Source: Massospora cicadina (taxonomy: Eukaryota; Entomophthoromycota; Entomophthoromycetes; Entomophthorales; Entomophthoraceae). From it: a stretch of 64,000 bases of DNA. Below, in pieces: positions 1-12,649 of this stretch; the first letter of the stretch is position 1; the number at the start of each line of letters is the position of its first letter. A model generated the notes under the pieces. The model was given only the letters and a program-made list of their open reading frames with translations, had not been told where the DNA came from and made no database searches. Both the position numbers and the translations under genes were made by a program. The stretch lies in contig JAKSZP010017500.1 in NCBI GenBank assembly GCA_022478985.1, positions 16,116 to 80,115 on the forward strand, in the 5' to 3' direction.

Positions 1-85
1 TTTTACCAAAAGTTTCCGTTGGATACTTCTGCTTCCTATTTTAGAGACCTGAAGTTCTCTCCTAAGCCCTGAGTTCCGCCAGGAC

Positions 86-670
86 GTGCAGAAGCTATAT
101 GCGTGGCAGATCCTGGAACAGACTGGCACAAGCAACGTAGATCCCTCAACAGACATTGTCTCTTTATTAGGGGTTAACGTAGCAATTCTGGTGGAGAAAA
201 TTGCTAGTGAGTATCCTCAGGTCAGCAAGGGTATCTTATACTTTTTTAGTAACACAAAACCTCTGGATCTACATGTAATAAATACTGATGGTTCTTCTTA
301 CTTGGAATGCACTTGCGGCAATATTTTTGTTCAAAACACAAAAATCCTCACTATCATAGACATGGGAGCCCCTATGAACATAGTCTCTACAAAGTTGGTG
401 GCTAAGATTCTGTTGAAACCAGATGAGGACCATCGAGTAGTATATGGGACCAGGGAGACACATAGCACTGTGTCTGAAGGAGTATATAGCGCATTGCCTT
501 TATGATTTGGGTCAGTCCGGGCTTCCACTCCAGCAGTGGTTCTGCCAAATAACAACTATGACATATTAATTGATGTGGCATTTATGAGGAAGTTTGGTGT
601 TGTGGTAAATATGGCGAAGGAAACTCTTAATATTTTAGGACAACAGATCCTCGTTTATTTTACCTCTTGT
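86..670 (+). pseudogene. Gypsy A gag end and aspartic protease remnant
   Basis: The open stretch 86-505 holds the end of gag and a retropepsin-like domain. The active-site motif reads IIDMGAP near 352-372, where the usual form is D-S/T-G-A. The family-typical YSALPL and, further on, YDILI (about 559-573) are also visible. A TGA at 502-504 interrupts the protease at a position where arginine fits (TGA from CGA). The domain would process the element's polyprotein. Gypsy E has a clearly related protease (44180-44600, minus), which supports the call. No complete frame remains. Confidence 0.75.
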
Positions 671-1337
671 GGAATCCCAATGGATCCATTCCACTTTATT
701 TAAATCAATCTAGCTTACAGCGATGAAGTGATTCCTGTTAGTTATTGACAAATGAAGCGGCGGACCAGGGCCCTCTCCAACTAAATTATGAGTACAAAGG
801 GATCCCGCTTTGGGCAGCGAGCGCTTTGAGACTAACTTCTGGACGCCAGTGCATAGTAGGGATGAGCTCAAAATTGATGTCCCTAAAGGGCTTTATTGGG
901 AAGTTATGGCGCCTCACCAGCACTCATGGCTTGAACCACAAGTGGCTCCAGGGCTACTGCTCCATGGGAATGGGGAGGTGAGGGTGCTGCTAGCGAATTT
1001 ACAGAAGGAGACAATAACGATCTGGCAGCACCAAGTGGTGGCTTACCTGCACTTAGTTCCTATAGAGGAAGTTTGCCGTATTCATGATTTCAAATCGTGG
1101 GGGGATCTCAGACTACTGACAAGCTCATTATTTGGCATATTGACAGTGGTTTTGCGGGAAGCACTTACTGGATTATTTGTGAAACAGCAAGATAAGGCTA
1201 TGGCGTTATTTGAAAAGTATTGAGATATTTTTGCACACAATAACTATGATTCAGGGTGCGCTCAAGGGGTGGTACATTGGATAAATATGGGGGATCACAC
1301 TCCCATTTGATCACAACCTATTAGATGATCAAAAGCG

Positions 1338-2546
1338 GTGGAAGTGGTTGTCTCTGACGAGGTGGATAAACTTATTGTGCAATGGATGCTAGAGCTGTCA
1401 AACAGTCCATGGGCATCACCTGTGCTCATTGTAAAGAAAAAAGATGGCTTGAAACGAGTGGTTATTGACTATCACAAACTCAATAATGTAACAAAAAGGG
1501 ATTCCTACCCTCTTCCACAGATTAATGATGGGTTGGACCAATTGGGTGGCACAAATTATTTTTCCGCCATGGATCTGACCTTGGAGTACTGGCAGATCAA
1601 TTTGCTATCAGCAGAATGGGAGAAATGCACTATCATCACTTCAAGAGGGTATTCCAGCTGACTTACATGCCACAAGGGTTGTGAAACGCCCTGGCTACAT
1701 TTCAGCGTGCCATGTATATGATTTTAGGTAATTTGAAGCTGTCCTGCATCTAAGTTTACCTTGACAATATCAATATGTTTTTGCAGACGTTTACAGAGCA
1801 CCTTGCCCACTTGGAACAGGTGTTCCATCGCCTCGTTACCGCTGATATCAAAATTAAGCCTTGGAAGTGCCATTTCTTTAAAGAAAATTAGAATACCTTG
1901 GGTGTGTCATGGATTCAAATGGGCTTAAACTGCAGCCAGCTAAGGTGGAAGTGATAAGCAAGATGACTTGCTCAGGTAATAAGCGGGATATTTAAGTGTT
2001 TCTGGGAATGGTCAGGTGCTACTGACAATTTTTTTCCAATTTCAGTTGCATTGGGGCCCTAATTATAATTTGTTAAAGAAAAATGCTCCTTTTAGTTGGA
2101 TGAAACGATGCCATAACTCTTAAAGTGTTGCGAACTGCAATAGCAAGCACACCCATTTTGAAATATCCCAACTTCAACAAGCAGTTCATAGTACAAACGG
2201 ACGCATTCCTCTCCGCTATAGGGGTAGTATTATCCCAGAAGAACAACGATGGCGTGGAGCATTCTGTCGCATTTTGTAGTCAAAGCTTGAACTGTCATGA
2301 ATGAAACTACACCATGAACAAGAAGGAGTGTTTAACGGTAATCTACACTTACAAACAGTTTTAGTTATATCTACATGGGGTAATATTCCTCTGGTGATAG
2401 ACCACGCTTCCTTGCGCTGGCTGCAGAATCTGCATGAACCAGAAGGATGGCTCGCACATTGGGCACTGAAGCTCCTGGTGTATGATTTTGAGATTATACA
2501 TCATCCAGGAGAAAACATCAAATGCGTGTTCTTTCCTGGCTGCTGA
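1338..2546 (+). pseudogene. Gypsy A reverse transcriptase and RNase H remnant
   Basis: Ty3/gypsy RT motifs are plain in 1338-1661: SPWASPVLIVKKKDG, then IDYHKLNNVTKRDSYPLPQI and YFSAMDL. The frame then breaks and resumes with a MPQGL-like motif. The catalytic box at 1757-1768 reads YLDN instead of YLDD, so the second aspartate is lost. RNase H follows: QTDAFLSAIGVVLSQ near 2195-2240, and the domain end with HWALKLLVYDFEIIHHPGE around 2455-2515. In an intact element this enzyme would copy the element RNA into DNA in the particle. Several stops and frame shifts make it inactive. Confidence 0.88.
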
Positions 2547-2699
2547 CGGTCACTATCACTGTGGATTTAGCTGACATAATGTATGAGAAGATGGTGGTGA
2601 ACAAATGCTAGGATGAGCCGCCACAGGTGATCAAGGTATTAGATGGTCTCAGGGAGGATACTTTTCTATGTGAGGGGGAACTATATAATTGGATTAAAG

Positions 2700-3770
2700 A
2701 CTCAACGCTGAGTTTCCCTAAACTTTTGACTAGACCCACAACTATTAAGGATGCTCATTAGGCTGTAGGACATGAAGTATTACGGAAAACGCTTGAGTTT
2801 TTGCGACCCCATTACTAGTGGGAGAGCATGCATTATGACCTATTGAAATTGGTTAGTTGTTGTCATCAGTGTCAAGTGGAAAAGCCATTCCACAAGAAGA
2901 CCATATACCAGCTGGTTAAACCCCCATTCGCCTGGCACACCATATTCATTGATGTAGTGGGACCTCTGCCAACTAGCACCAATAGATCCAAGTATTTAAT
3001 CATTGCCATTGATCATTTGTCTTGATGGGTGGAGGCCAGGGCCATTAATGACTTGGGCGCAAGCACCACCTCCAAGTTTATTATGGAGTGTGTTATACAG
3101 TGACATGGCTGCCCGCAGTATATTCTAACAGACAACGGAACTAATTCACTTTGAACATCCTGCCAAAGTTGAATGAGTTGATGGCGATCCTTGGGGCTTT
3201 GACCACCCCTATCATCCAGAATCAAATAGGATTGAGATAGTAAGTCAACAGAACCCTAGTGAACATACTCTGTAAATTGGTAAAGGATTGACCCTCAGAA
3301 TAGTGCCCTTCTATCTACAGCTGTGTTTTCATATAGTATCAGCTATCATTAATTACTGGTAAGAGCCCTTTCCAACTGCTGTATGGTCAACATCCGGCTC
3401 TGCTCAACTTGCTTTACTCATGTTTAGAGGACACTGGTGGTGTGGACCCTCAGCGATATTTGAAGACTCTTACAGATACAATGATCAAGCTGCAAACGGA
3501 AGCCTACTCTAACAGTTTGGGCAAGATAATTTGTTATCAGGCAGCCAATCAGAAGAGATGGAGCGGACTTCCACTGTTAGCTGTATGAGACCATGTCTTA
3601 TTCCCTGTCCAGCATATATTTGAACGGAAAACAAGATCTCCAACATATGGGCTGTGCCATTCAAGATAATTGAGAAGACTGTCATGGATGTCTACACTAT
3701 TAAGGAACCTGTGGGGGGTCAGATTATCAACTGAGTCACATGAAGTTCCTTTGAGCATATAAACAGTTAG
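2700..3770 (+). pseudogene. Gypsy A integrase remnant
   Basis: The zinc-binding N-terminal part is partly kept (CCHQC near 2860). The core shows FAWHTIFIDVVGP with its first catalytic Asp, then a YLIIAIDHLS motif and LTDNGTN with the second Asp (about 3122-3145). TGA codons at 3023 and 3101 stand where arginine is expected in the related copies. Distal to the core, a stretch near 3655-3760 resembles the C-terminal end of gypsy integrases. It would insert element DNA into the chromosome; here it is broken by several stops. Confidence 0.85.
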
Positions 3771-3785
3771 AGCCTATCGTCTAGT

Positions 3786-3799
3786 CAAAGGGGGGGTAT
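3786..3799 (+). other. Polypurine tract of gypsy A
   Basis: CAAAGGGGGGGTAT lies directly before the TGTCAGG start of the LTR, the usual position of the plus-strand DNA primer in LTR retrotransposons. Confidence 0.7.
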
Positions 3800-4277
3800 T
3801 GTCAGGTAGTTAATATGACTGGATGATAAGCTACCCATACCAACAGATCAGAGGAGGAATTGAAATTAGTCTTGAGATTGACAGAAAAGGTATATGGATA
3901 ATAACTGATTGAAATGATGACCGTTTGGCAAATCAAGGGGAATTAAGTGAGATTTGATATAAATGAGAGCTTCTAGAAAAGGGAAGATGAGTAGAAAACT
4001 ACCAAGTCAAGGATGCATCCAGCTTGAGGAACCAAGATATAAAGAGTTATACTGAGGATTGAAGAGGTGGTGTTTTCCCATGATTAGGTGGTTGCAGATA
4101 ATTATGCAATTATTATAAAATAATAAATGTTGAATAAAGGTGGCGATTGCTCTTATAATAGTTTATCAAGCTATATTAAATTTGGCGATCTTCATATTGT
4201 CTGATTTGGTTGCTCAGTGGCTAATACCCTGTGCAAACTGACTTGGCGGAATCAAGCCTTTACGCCGAGAATCACAT
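3800..4277 (+). repeat. 3' LTR of gypsy A
   Basis: Starts TGTCAGG right after the purine tract, as do the LTRs of B (TGTCAGAC), F (TGTCAGAG) and G (TGTCAGGA). AATAAA-type signals occur near 4110-4140. The end is set where the opposite-strand RNase H of gypsy C becomes readable. The partner LTR is off-window, so the 3' limit is an estimate. Confidence 0.6.
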
Positions 4278-4289
4278 TTTGAAAAACTA

Positions 4290-5560
4290 AAACTGATGGT
4301 AATCATTACAATCAATCTGAATTTTGATGCATGGTCCCTTTTTGGTGTATGACCTCATAATTACATTCTTGTAACTTCAAAGCCCATTGTGCCAAACTCC
4401 CTTCAAGCTCTTTTAGGTTATGAAGCCATCTCACTGAGGAATAATTGGTCACCACAGTAAAATGGGCATTGTGAATATATAGCCTGAACTTCTTACATGC
4501 ATAAGTTAATGCAAGGCATTCCCACTAGGTCATAGTATAGTTTTGTTCCTGTTTATTAAAGGTATGACTCAATATGATACTGGTTATTCATTGCTGATTT
4601 GTCACCTGACTCAACATGACACCAATTGCCATCAAGGATGCATTGGTTTGCTTTATTGAAAAATCAATTAAAATTAAGATATTGCAATATCTTTTCGTCC
4701 TTAAATATACCTAAAGGTCGTTAAAAGAGTCCTGATCTTCCTTATTACAAGTGGAACCTATTTTAGGATATTTTGACGACTAAAAAAGGGCTTGGCAGTA
4801 TATTAAAAAATTCCTAAAATTGGCATTAAATCAACCATATAAAAAATATCTGCACAATGTGAACACTCTTTATTTGAGACATAATCTGAATTTCTCAACC
4901 TTAGTTTTTGAGGATGTAGCCCATTACCATCGACAATAATCCCAAATATTCAAATCATTTCTGAAGAAATGTCACTTATGAGGACTTATTTTCATATTTG
5001 CCACGGCTAATTTCTTGTGGAAATTTTCAAATTGTTTAAGGTAATCTTTAAAAGTTCCTCTGAAAACATTCATATCATCTAAGCAGATAAAAATTCATGA
5101 CAGCTACAGATCACCTAACATGGTATCCATTGCTCATTGGAACTTCTCCAGAACGTTACAAAGGCCTGAAGGCAATCACTTCAGCTGATATAGCCCATTT
5201 ACAGTGATAATTGCACATTTTTCTTGAATCTTTTTATGTATGCAAATTTACTATTACTTAGATATAAGATCCATCGCCAAAAAGAATTGATCCTCCTAAG
5301 CTGTCAAGAGTGTCATCAATCCGTGGAAGTGGTATGAATCCTTTTCCTTATTTTATTTAGCCAACGATAATCTAAAGCAACTCAGTTGGATCTGTCCTTT
5401 TAAATTACAAATAAACTTAAAAATTTTCAAAAGGTTAGAGGATGGTATCACCGACCCATGTTTGAGTAGGTTAGCAACTTCGTTGGCAACTATTGCCTCA
5501 CTTTTCTCACAGACAAAAATTGGTCTCATATGAATTGCAGTTGATCCCATAAATCGACTT
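4290..5560 (-). pseudogene. Gypsy C reverse transcriptase and RNase H remnant
   Basis: The N-terminal RT part lies at 5353-5550 (ANLLKHGSVIPSSN, then the KG.. CFR box). The catalytic box at 5074-5085 reads CLDD, so both aspartates are kept although the tyrosine is lost. The end of RNase H is well preserved at about 4310-4450: WLHNLKELEGSLAQWALKLQ. Stops and frame shifts are frequent between these blocks. Among the gypsy RTs of this window it is the only one with the aspartate pair intact, but the frame is still broken. Confidence 0.8.
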
Positions 5561-5874
5561 TATTAGCTATATTTTTGGTGCACCCAAGATCATAATCATT
5601 TTGAGTGAACACTCTGTAATTATTATTTAGAGTATTATTAGCCTCCATATGATCTGTTGGGGCTGGAGGCTTATTCAGTTTGGTCACATTATTTTTTTGA
5701 CCATTTCATAATTAGTGGTCTTTGCTATCAAGTGAGTAACTGCAAAAACTTGGATAGAGGGAACATGAGCAAAGGCGGAGGTATACTGTTCCAGGTCTAA
5801 ATTTCCCAATCTTTTCCTGTGAAGGATAGTTGCTCATCATAAAAAATGACCATATTAAATTTCAGGTTTATTCT

Positions 5875-7193
5875 GGCAGTTATGTTGCTATGACCATATT
5901 TTCTGCACTTGTAGCAGATTATATGATTTCTAATAATGTGGTTTTAGTTTTTTGAATGAACTAACTTGGCCTACAGGATTAGTTACTGCTCAATTTTATT
6001 GGAGTAATGTTCACCGCATAACACATATGGCCAGTATTCGCGTTGCAAAAGCTCTTGTTGGGGGCTAAGGGTGGTCCCAAAAATACACAAAAATTCAACC
6101 ATTCGAGCTATACTTGTATCCATAGTCAACGCAGAGATGATAGCCCAGTACAGCTCTTTGTATCCTTTCAGTGCTGATTTCATGGAGGTCTGGGCATCAA
6201 ATTTGGTGACGCTCTGACCAGTAAGTATCTGTGCCTCACAATAGCATTTTCTCAAAGGCTTTAATAAACTCATCTTTTTAAAAACTGGATGCCTAGGAAT
6301 GCTTATTTTGGTCTGCGCGGTGTTCTGTACTGCCAAACTCCCCAATGATTGAAACCTTTGCTTATTTATAAGTGCATTTGCTGGCGTATAAATGGGATAA
6401 AAAGATATTATGGCTCTCCATGTTGAAGCAATTTCCACAGTAACTGCCTTTTGGTGATCCACAAGTCCCACCAAGCAATCTCAAAGCAACTTGAAGAATT
6501 CAGTAATATTAGTCCTCCGAGGCTCTGGCAGGAACAGAGTTGGCTGAAATTTAATGGTCTCAGTGGGACGGCAGCCAAATATTGACCACAAGCCAATGGT
6601 TTAAACTGAAGAGGGAGAGCGCCATACTGGGTAAGCTGCCATGGTTCCAGGCACCTTCTATTGAGTTCCATGACTAGAATCAGTGGAACTATCATCCCCG
6701 GATGATTAACTTTCTCTGAATAAAACAGATCCACTCTTTGGGATCCTTGTGACAGCAGCCAGTGAGCCCTTCTAACTTAGATAGATGATCAGCTTGGTCT
6801 TTTCCAATTTCTTACAGCTGGAATTCTATGCTTAACCTTTTGGCACTTCCAGCATAGCTTCTCCAATTCCTTGGTAAGTTCCCAGATTTTTTTGTATTAT
6901 TGTCTGAGTTTTCACTAGCATCATCACTTGATCTTGTGCCTCAATCATGTCCAAACCTTGTTTCATCATAATAACCTCCATTTCGGCAACTGGTCCCATC
7001 AATTCCTCCACTTGCTTATGGGGTATGGAGTCAAATGCTGCAACTTTGAGTCCCAATAACTGGGTCTAAATCCCCCAATTTCAGATCTGTTGTGGCTCTT
7101 CATGTCACAGACTAACAGTTGCAGCTTCACGACTTCTTCTTTAACCTCTTTGTTCTGTTTAATGAGATAGTGGATTGACTCAAACATCTTCAA
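5875..7193 (-). pseudogene. Gypsy C gag remnant with degenerate zinc knuckle
   Basis: Three overlapping open pieces in shifted frames (7193-6999, 7056-6832, 6734-5983) give a gag-like protein: a charged, coiled-coil-like N-terminus followed by a capsid-like section. It ends in CYKCRKYGHSNITA at 5875-5916, a CX2CX4HX4C knuckle whose last Cys has become Ala. Gag would form the particle and bind the RNA. The capsid part (ELYWAIISALTMD near 6140) resembles the gag of gypsy F (ITAVISALASSPD). I cannot name the start codon with confidence. Confidence 0.6.
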
Positions 7194-7212
7194 ATTGTAT
7201 TACATTCCAACA

Positions 7213-7395
7213 TACTGTAGGACCTCTGTATATCAAATTTGATGGTTCCTAAGAAAAAAATTCAATATATAAAAATTTTATATAGAGAAATCTGTTTCTT
7301 ATTATTAACCATAGTTTAAGATTTCATGGGACTTAAAAACAGTGATAAATGGAAATCTGCTATAAAAAAGTTCAAAATAAAGAGGTCCTACTGTA
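7213..7395. mobile_element. MITE-like element with TIRs and TA duplication (Tc1/mariner-pogo type)
   Basis: A 179-bp AT-rich element (7215-7393). The left end CTGTAGGACCTCTGTAT and the reverse complement of the right end, CAGTAGGACCTCTTTAT, match at 15 of 17 positions, and TA flanks both sides (7213-7214, 7394-7395). TA duplication with CAGT-type ends is typical of the pogo/Tigger branch of Tc1/mariner. It encodes nothing and sits just upstream of the gag start of gypsy C. Confidence 0.75.
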
Positions 7396-10300
7396 TATTA
7401 AATCTGCAACTTTGAGAGTTTACCCTTTTCAAACTCAATTTTTGGCATCATTTCTAGCACTTAATGGTGCCCCGCTCATTTTATTAACTCAATAACTTTA
7501 TAGACAATGTTGGCCAAAAGCCTGGTAGTGAGAGCCTCTTATTGAAAGCGGTCACTGTACAGGTTCACAGGTTATTTTTTCTTTAACTTTATAAATTTTT
7601 CATGTATGATGACACTGAACACAAATCTCAGCCAATAAAGGTTCAGCTAGAACTTGATCTTTGTTCACTATAGTATTTAGGCACTTCTAAGTATAATAAC
7701 TTAAAACAAACAATGGTAAAAGTTAGTACAACCTAAAACAAAATCCTTTATTAAGGAAAAATCTTCATATTATCTTCTGAAACTTAACGACCTTCTAATA
7801 GAATCAATGGCCTCAGTCGTCAGAAAATAGCTTTTATTCATTGATCTAAAGCTTCAGCATACCATTCTTCAGAACTTTCTATGACTTGTTTTCTAGGAAT
7901 GGCAACCCTTCCTTGAACTGGAAAACTACTGGGATCATACCCATTATATTAAGGAAGTCTAGCTGTTAAATTAATCATAAATATTTATTTAGAGCTCCCT
8001 TCTCAGGACCCAAAATTATCTCATAGCTCTTATTGGACAAATGCTACATCAGAGCTTCTTCTATAAAAGCCTAAAAGTCCTTGTAATTAATGAATTATAT
8101 TGGTGATCATCCCTGACTAATTCAATAGTATTTGAACATATTAAAAAAGAATAAACTGATTAAGTTTTATCAGATGAAAATCAACCAAGTCCTTAGAAAC
8201 TAAAAATATTATAACTGCATATATAGCAATTTCTACTTCAGTACTCTCCTGTCAATATTCTTGCAGAGATGATGTCAGATACTAGAGTAATAGTCAAGAT
8301 AGGAATAAATCCAAATGTTTGAAATTCATAGGAAAATTTAATTTTTAGGTTAGAAAAGGGGTTTAAGAGATTTTTAATTAACTATACAGAAAGATCAATA
8401 GTTGGTAAGGCTCAATTTGATACCAAAAATTTCCATTGGACTAATTTGAGCTCAAAATACTAAAAAAACCCTTACTATTTAAAGCAAAGACATATTTGAA
8501 TGTCAGTTATCACTAGATCAGGTGACACATGGTAGTAAATTTAAGTATACTCAAAAGGGTATAAAGCTAAAATAATCCAATAATCAACTTAATTGATACC
8601 AAGTCTTGTCAGATTTAGGTTATTCATGAAAATACTCAATTATAAATTTTACGCTTTTAAGGCATACATGAACCTGAAAGAAAATTCCAATTATAATCCT
8701 TTATCTAGATAGCCTCTCCAATAATTTAAATTTCTTATTTTATGAGGGATTATACTGTCAGAAGGAACATATAAAACCACAAGCTATTTTCTAATAAATT
8801 ACGCCTTTTATTTTAAATCTCCATTTTGGTGATTCTGCTTTAATAATCCCTTAGCCTCTTACCATAGAATGAATACTCTGATTGCAGGAACTTAATCAAT
8901 ACTTGGCCATTGTAAGGGATACTTGCAATAGTCTTAGGCTCAAACCTAATATTGACTTTCAAGATTCTTGGGAATAGCACCATCAAATACTCTTAAAAAC
9001 AGAATCCCACATGCTATAGCAATTGTACTAGGCCATTTGTTAACGCCTTGTCTAATAAGCTGATTGCTATCATGGTATCATTCCCCAAGGTCAAGGAAAA
9101 AAATATTCTTCTATTTTAGGAATAATTATGCTACTGTCCTAAAAAATTCCTTTTTTCTATAAAATTCCTTGTTGTTTTGAGCCAATGAGAATTGAAGGAT
9201 TCATGTATCTGATGAAGAAACTTCCATCTAGGAAGGGATCTTGTTTTTACTTTACTTTGTGATATCCTACTATAACTAAGACTATCAACCGCCAACCTCT
9301 TAGGCGCTTTCATTATTGAATACTAAAGTGTGCTCTTAGTTTTTATTTTAATACAGCTTGGATTTTATTTCATTTTTATCTTGAGTTTCTTGATGTTACT
9401 GTCGACATAAAGTAATATATTTTTCAAAAATGTGAAATGAACAGTGCAGTTATAATTTTGTGCCTATACTCCATTCAAATGCAATTTTCTAGGGTCACAA
9501 CTGTGATACATTCTTATTCATGAAAGTAGATGAGAGCGTAACTTTTACACTAAATTTAAATATGATAAAATTTGGAACAACTTTATTAATAAAAAACTTA
9601 TAAATAGTATATAGCGATTAGGATCATTGTGGCATAGGGAACGTCTTAATCCTCCTAGACAAAGATCTTCATTTCTCATTAGTAGAGTGTTAAGAAACAC
9701 CCGTGGTCATCTTTCAACATCTGGATATTTATAAATAATGTCTTTAAACTCTGTGGTGAGATTCTGAGTTTACAAGTGAAATTTATTTTAGACCATCTTC
9801 AAATGGACCAGGTCAATTGTTTTATCTAACAATTCTAATTCATGTTATCCAATTCTCCAGTTGAGGACACCACTAATTCATCTAATGTCATGATTAATTT
9901 CTAGGGACCAAATTTTGAAGGAGAGAGTTTCATTTGTTAAATATTTAATCAGAATAGGATCTTTATTTTTCAATGTGCAAACTCTGTCAGACAGAAACAT
10001 TAAAACAAATATAACTTTATTGCCATAATGGATTTATTGTATATAGAAAAAAATAGATTAAAGTTTCTACTGAAACTGGCCTTGAGTCATATGCTAATCG
10101 TCTTAGAGATTCATCCATAGGATTATGAAAGGCCACCTTTGAGAAAACAAGATTATCTATATAAAAAATAGTACCTTCATTATAAACATTTCTCTCTGAT
10201 TTCCATTGAAATAAAACAATAGAAAACTTAATATCACTTAAGAATTTGAGTCATTGCATAACATTTCATAATAGCAGTCAGTCTATTATTTAAAACACAG

Positions 10301-11617
10301 TTGAATGACAAAGAAAGATTTATAAAAACATTACTTTGATGTGTTTTCAGCGGAGCTGAGGCAAGGGATTGTAAATTATGAGATTAAATTTTCTTGCCCT
10401 ATGGGGAAAGTTGTTAATGTAATTTAGTGATATGGGGTTTAGCGTCACTGAGGCGGCAAGGATTCAATTGTTGGTGATAACTGTGATAATACTTTGCTTT
10501 GGTAATTAAGCCTGAAAGAACATAGTGATTTAATACTACTAGGTAACATTGCTGTGAAGGTAAAATAATCTAATGCTATAGTTAATTACATGTATATTCT
10601 TATTTAAAATTAATTAACTAATCTCCATGTTAACATTGATGAAAGTTTAAGATTGAATATAGTAATAGTAAACTATACAGGTGGCGACCCATGTAAATTG
10701 ATGAAAAATTATTAATACATCAATTTAGAAGAGGGGGTGAAGTACCTGATGTAAGGCCTCTGTTTGATTATCAAATAAATTATTAAAAACTAATTAAAAA
10801 TCCTAATTTGTTCGTGGGTTGGTCAACCCTAAGTTCAACATACTCACTTTGCAATTAGGTTCCTAAAGGTTCAAGACCACATTATATATTGGTAAGTTTC
10901 TTTTTTTGTATAAAATAATATGTTTGAGATAGCACAACAATTTTGTACTGATATAATGCTTATGTATATGTTTTTACCACAAACTAAACGCTAGTTTAGA
11001 GAAAACAAGATTAGTAGCGTCAGTATGGAGGAACGTACAGTGTCTATTTATATATAACCATCAATCAACGCCAAAAGAGACTTCTCCTTTACTCTTCTAA
11101 CCTCTTCTCAACTTCATATTATGATCCAAAGCTATATTATGAGAAACTTAGTTGAATCTAAATAGGTTTCCATGACTTAAAACCTGCAAGAATCTAATTT
11201 ATTTTAGCACTCCATATCACATATCTGTTCCTTTTAGTCCAAAGATACTTATAAGAATTTTTTAAATAATGTAGCGAGGAATTTTCATAGAAAAGGATAT
11301 GCTTTTGTGTTTTTTACGTTGATTTATAATATTATGTATCAGATGTGCTTATTTCAACACATTGTCGAATATTGTACATCAGATCTTAGTATAGTCATTA
11401 TCTTATTTTATATATAGAAACTCAGATCTGATCTAGAGAACTATTTATTCTTTTTAGCGCACATACCAGTTTAACCTTAGTACTATTAAAGATAAAACTC
11501 TAAGCTTTTAGGCTTTTTACATTTAGCTATAGAACATTCTTATATAATTTTTTGCTTTGTTACCTTGTAAAGATAGTTTTTTATCTACTAGTAAAGTTTT
11601 AAATTAAGACCTCTATA
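7396..11617. other. Unassigned AT-rich DNA, possibly including the 5' LTR of gypsy C
   Basis: No coding motif was recognised on either strand. The first kilobase probably holds the 5' LTR of gypsy C; on the minus strand an AATAAA occurs near 7752. A purine run GAAGAGGGGGTGAAG at 10731-10745 followed by TGATG could be a very old purine tract plus LTR start, but nothing else supports it. Otherwise I see only AT-rich, non-repetitive sequence. Confidence 0.4.
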
Positions 11618-11622
11618 GTAAG

Positions 11623-12367
11623 TGTCAGACAATTAGAAGTATTATAGAGTATGAAAAGTTTTTCAGAGGTTGATAATGGTAGTGTCAACCAAAAGACCCT
11701 GGCCAAGCTTCAGTGGAACCCCTCAAATTATGATAATATGATTTCCCCCACTCCTTAGCTAAATAGGCATATGGTTAGTAGTAGGGTTACACCGAATTGT
11801 TGGTGGAATCAGAGGGAGCCATTTGGAGGTCCCTCTGTGTCCTATAACTAATTTAGTTCAAACTCCACCGTGGATACTGGCCTCTTTTATAGCCTTGGAG
11901 GGGTTCCCACCAGGTGAAAATATTTTTCCGCCTTCTTATTGGTCTAAATATATTGAATCCCTGCCCTACAGGTTCATCTTCCTAGCTATTGACCTACCAT
12001 CTACCCTCATGTTGAAGCGAGGTGAGTCTTGAGAGATATGATAGGTCAAAACACATATTATCTAATTCAGATATGCCAGCTTATGATGAATTTCTCTTTT
12101 TTCTTACTTTGAGGCTCAAGAAAAATTAAATACTAAGCCATTAGATGATAAGAGAGTTCACTTTTTACCCTCTAACCACCATTAATAAAATATCTAAAAA
12201 AACCCAAATTTTCAGTATTAAAGAAGTTTATATTTAAAATTTTTGTAATAAGCTATCCCCTACATCAGTTGAACCAGCAGTTAAGAGTATCACATCTCCT
12301 GCGGAAAAATTGTTAGAATTCAGTGAAAACAAAACTAGCGAGCATACCAAAAGCCTACATCTAAACA
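11623..12367 (+). repeat. 5' LTR of gypsy B
   Basis: Begins TGTCAGACAATTA and aligns throughout with 19031-19779. The end at CTAAACA is inferred from the primer site two bases on and from the 5-bp duplication at the other end. The open frame at 11823-12032 lies inside this LTR and is not counted as a gene. Confidence 0.9.
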
Positions 12368-12369
12368 AG

Positions 12370-12387
12370 TGGTGCTCACTACAGGGG
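12370..12387 (+). other. Primer-binding site of gypsy B
   Basis: TGGTGCTCACTACAGGGG lies two bases after the LTR end. TGG is the complement of a tRNA CCA end. Related sequences sit at the same place in gypsy D (TTGCTCAATGCAGGG, from 35821), E (minus, about 48069) and F (minus TGGTGCTCCCTGCC, 58941). The tRNA species was not identified. Confidence 0.7.
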
Positions 12388-12649
12388 CGCCAGTACACCA
12401 TAAAAGCTTACTGAAGAAATGGAGTCTAGTGGGGAAATTACCATCACAACCTCCCCGCTGCAACTGACCCTAGGCTAGCTATTTTGGAACAACAGCTAGA
12501 CAGTGTTTTGTCTCGTCTTAAAAGGCTTAAACATCACTCATCTCAACTCCCTCATGGGGAATCCTTGTTATAAAAAACCCCTCTCAGAAATAAGTTCACC
12601 CCAGGTGAGGGCAGTATAGCCTCTCCCTATTCATTTATGAATCAGTTAT

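Larger units (their letters stand above)
1..4277 (+). mobile_element. Gypsy A: Ty3/gypsy-like LTR retrotransposon, 5' part outside the window, decayed
   Basis: Protease, reverse transcriptase, RNase H and integrase remains follow one another on the plus strand in Ty3/gypsy order, then a purine tract and an LTR that starts TGTCAGG. The 5' LTR and most of gag lie before the window. Many stops and frame changes break it, so it is not autonomous. Just past the LTR, gypsy C starts on the opposite strand at the end of its RNase H and its integrase is absent, so A probably inserted into C. The 3' limit (near 4277) is uncertain by some tens of bases because the second LTR is not available for alignment. 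Confidence 0.85.
4278..7462 (-). mobile_element. Gypsy C: Ty3/gypsy-like element on minus strand, decayed and truncated
   Basis: Read from high to low coordinates: gag with a degenerate zinc knuckle, a short protease/linker zone, then RT and RNase H. The reading stops at about 4290, at the end of RNase H, where the LTR of gypsy A begins; the integrase should lie beyond the window start. A tRNA-primer-like TAGCAC near 7452 resembles the primer site of gypsy E, so the 5' LTR probably starts near 7464 and runs into the unassigned region. The LTR itself could not be aligned to any partner. Confidence 0.75.

Noticed and set aside
10731..10760. Purine tract plus TGATG as another LTR start
   Set aside because: No partner LTR, no integrase upstream and no target duplication could be found.
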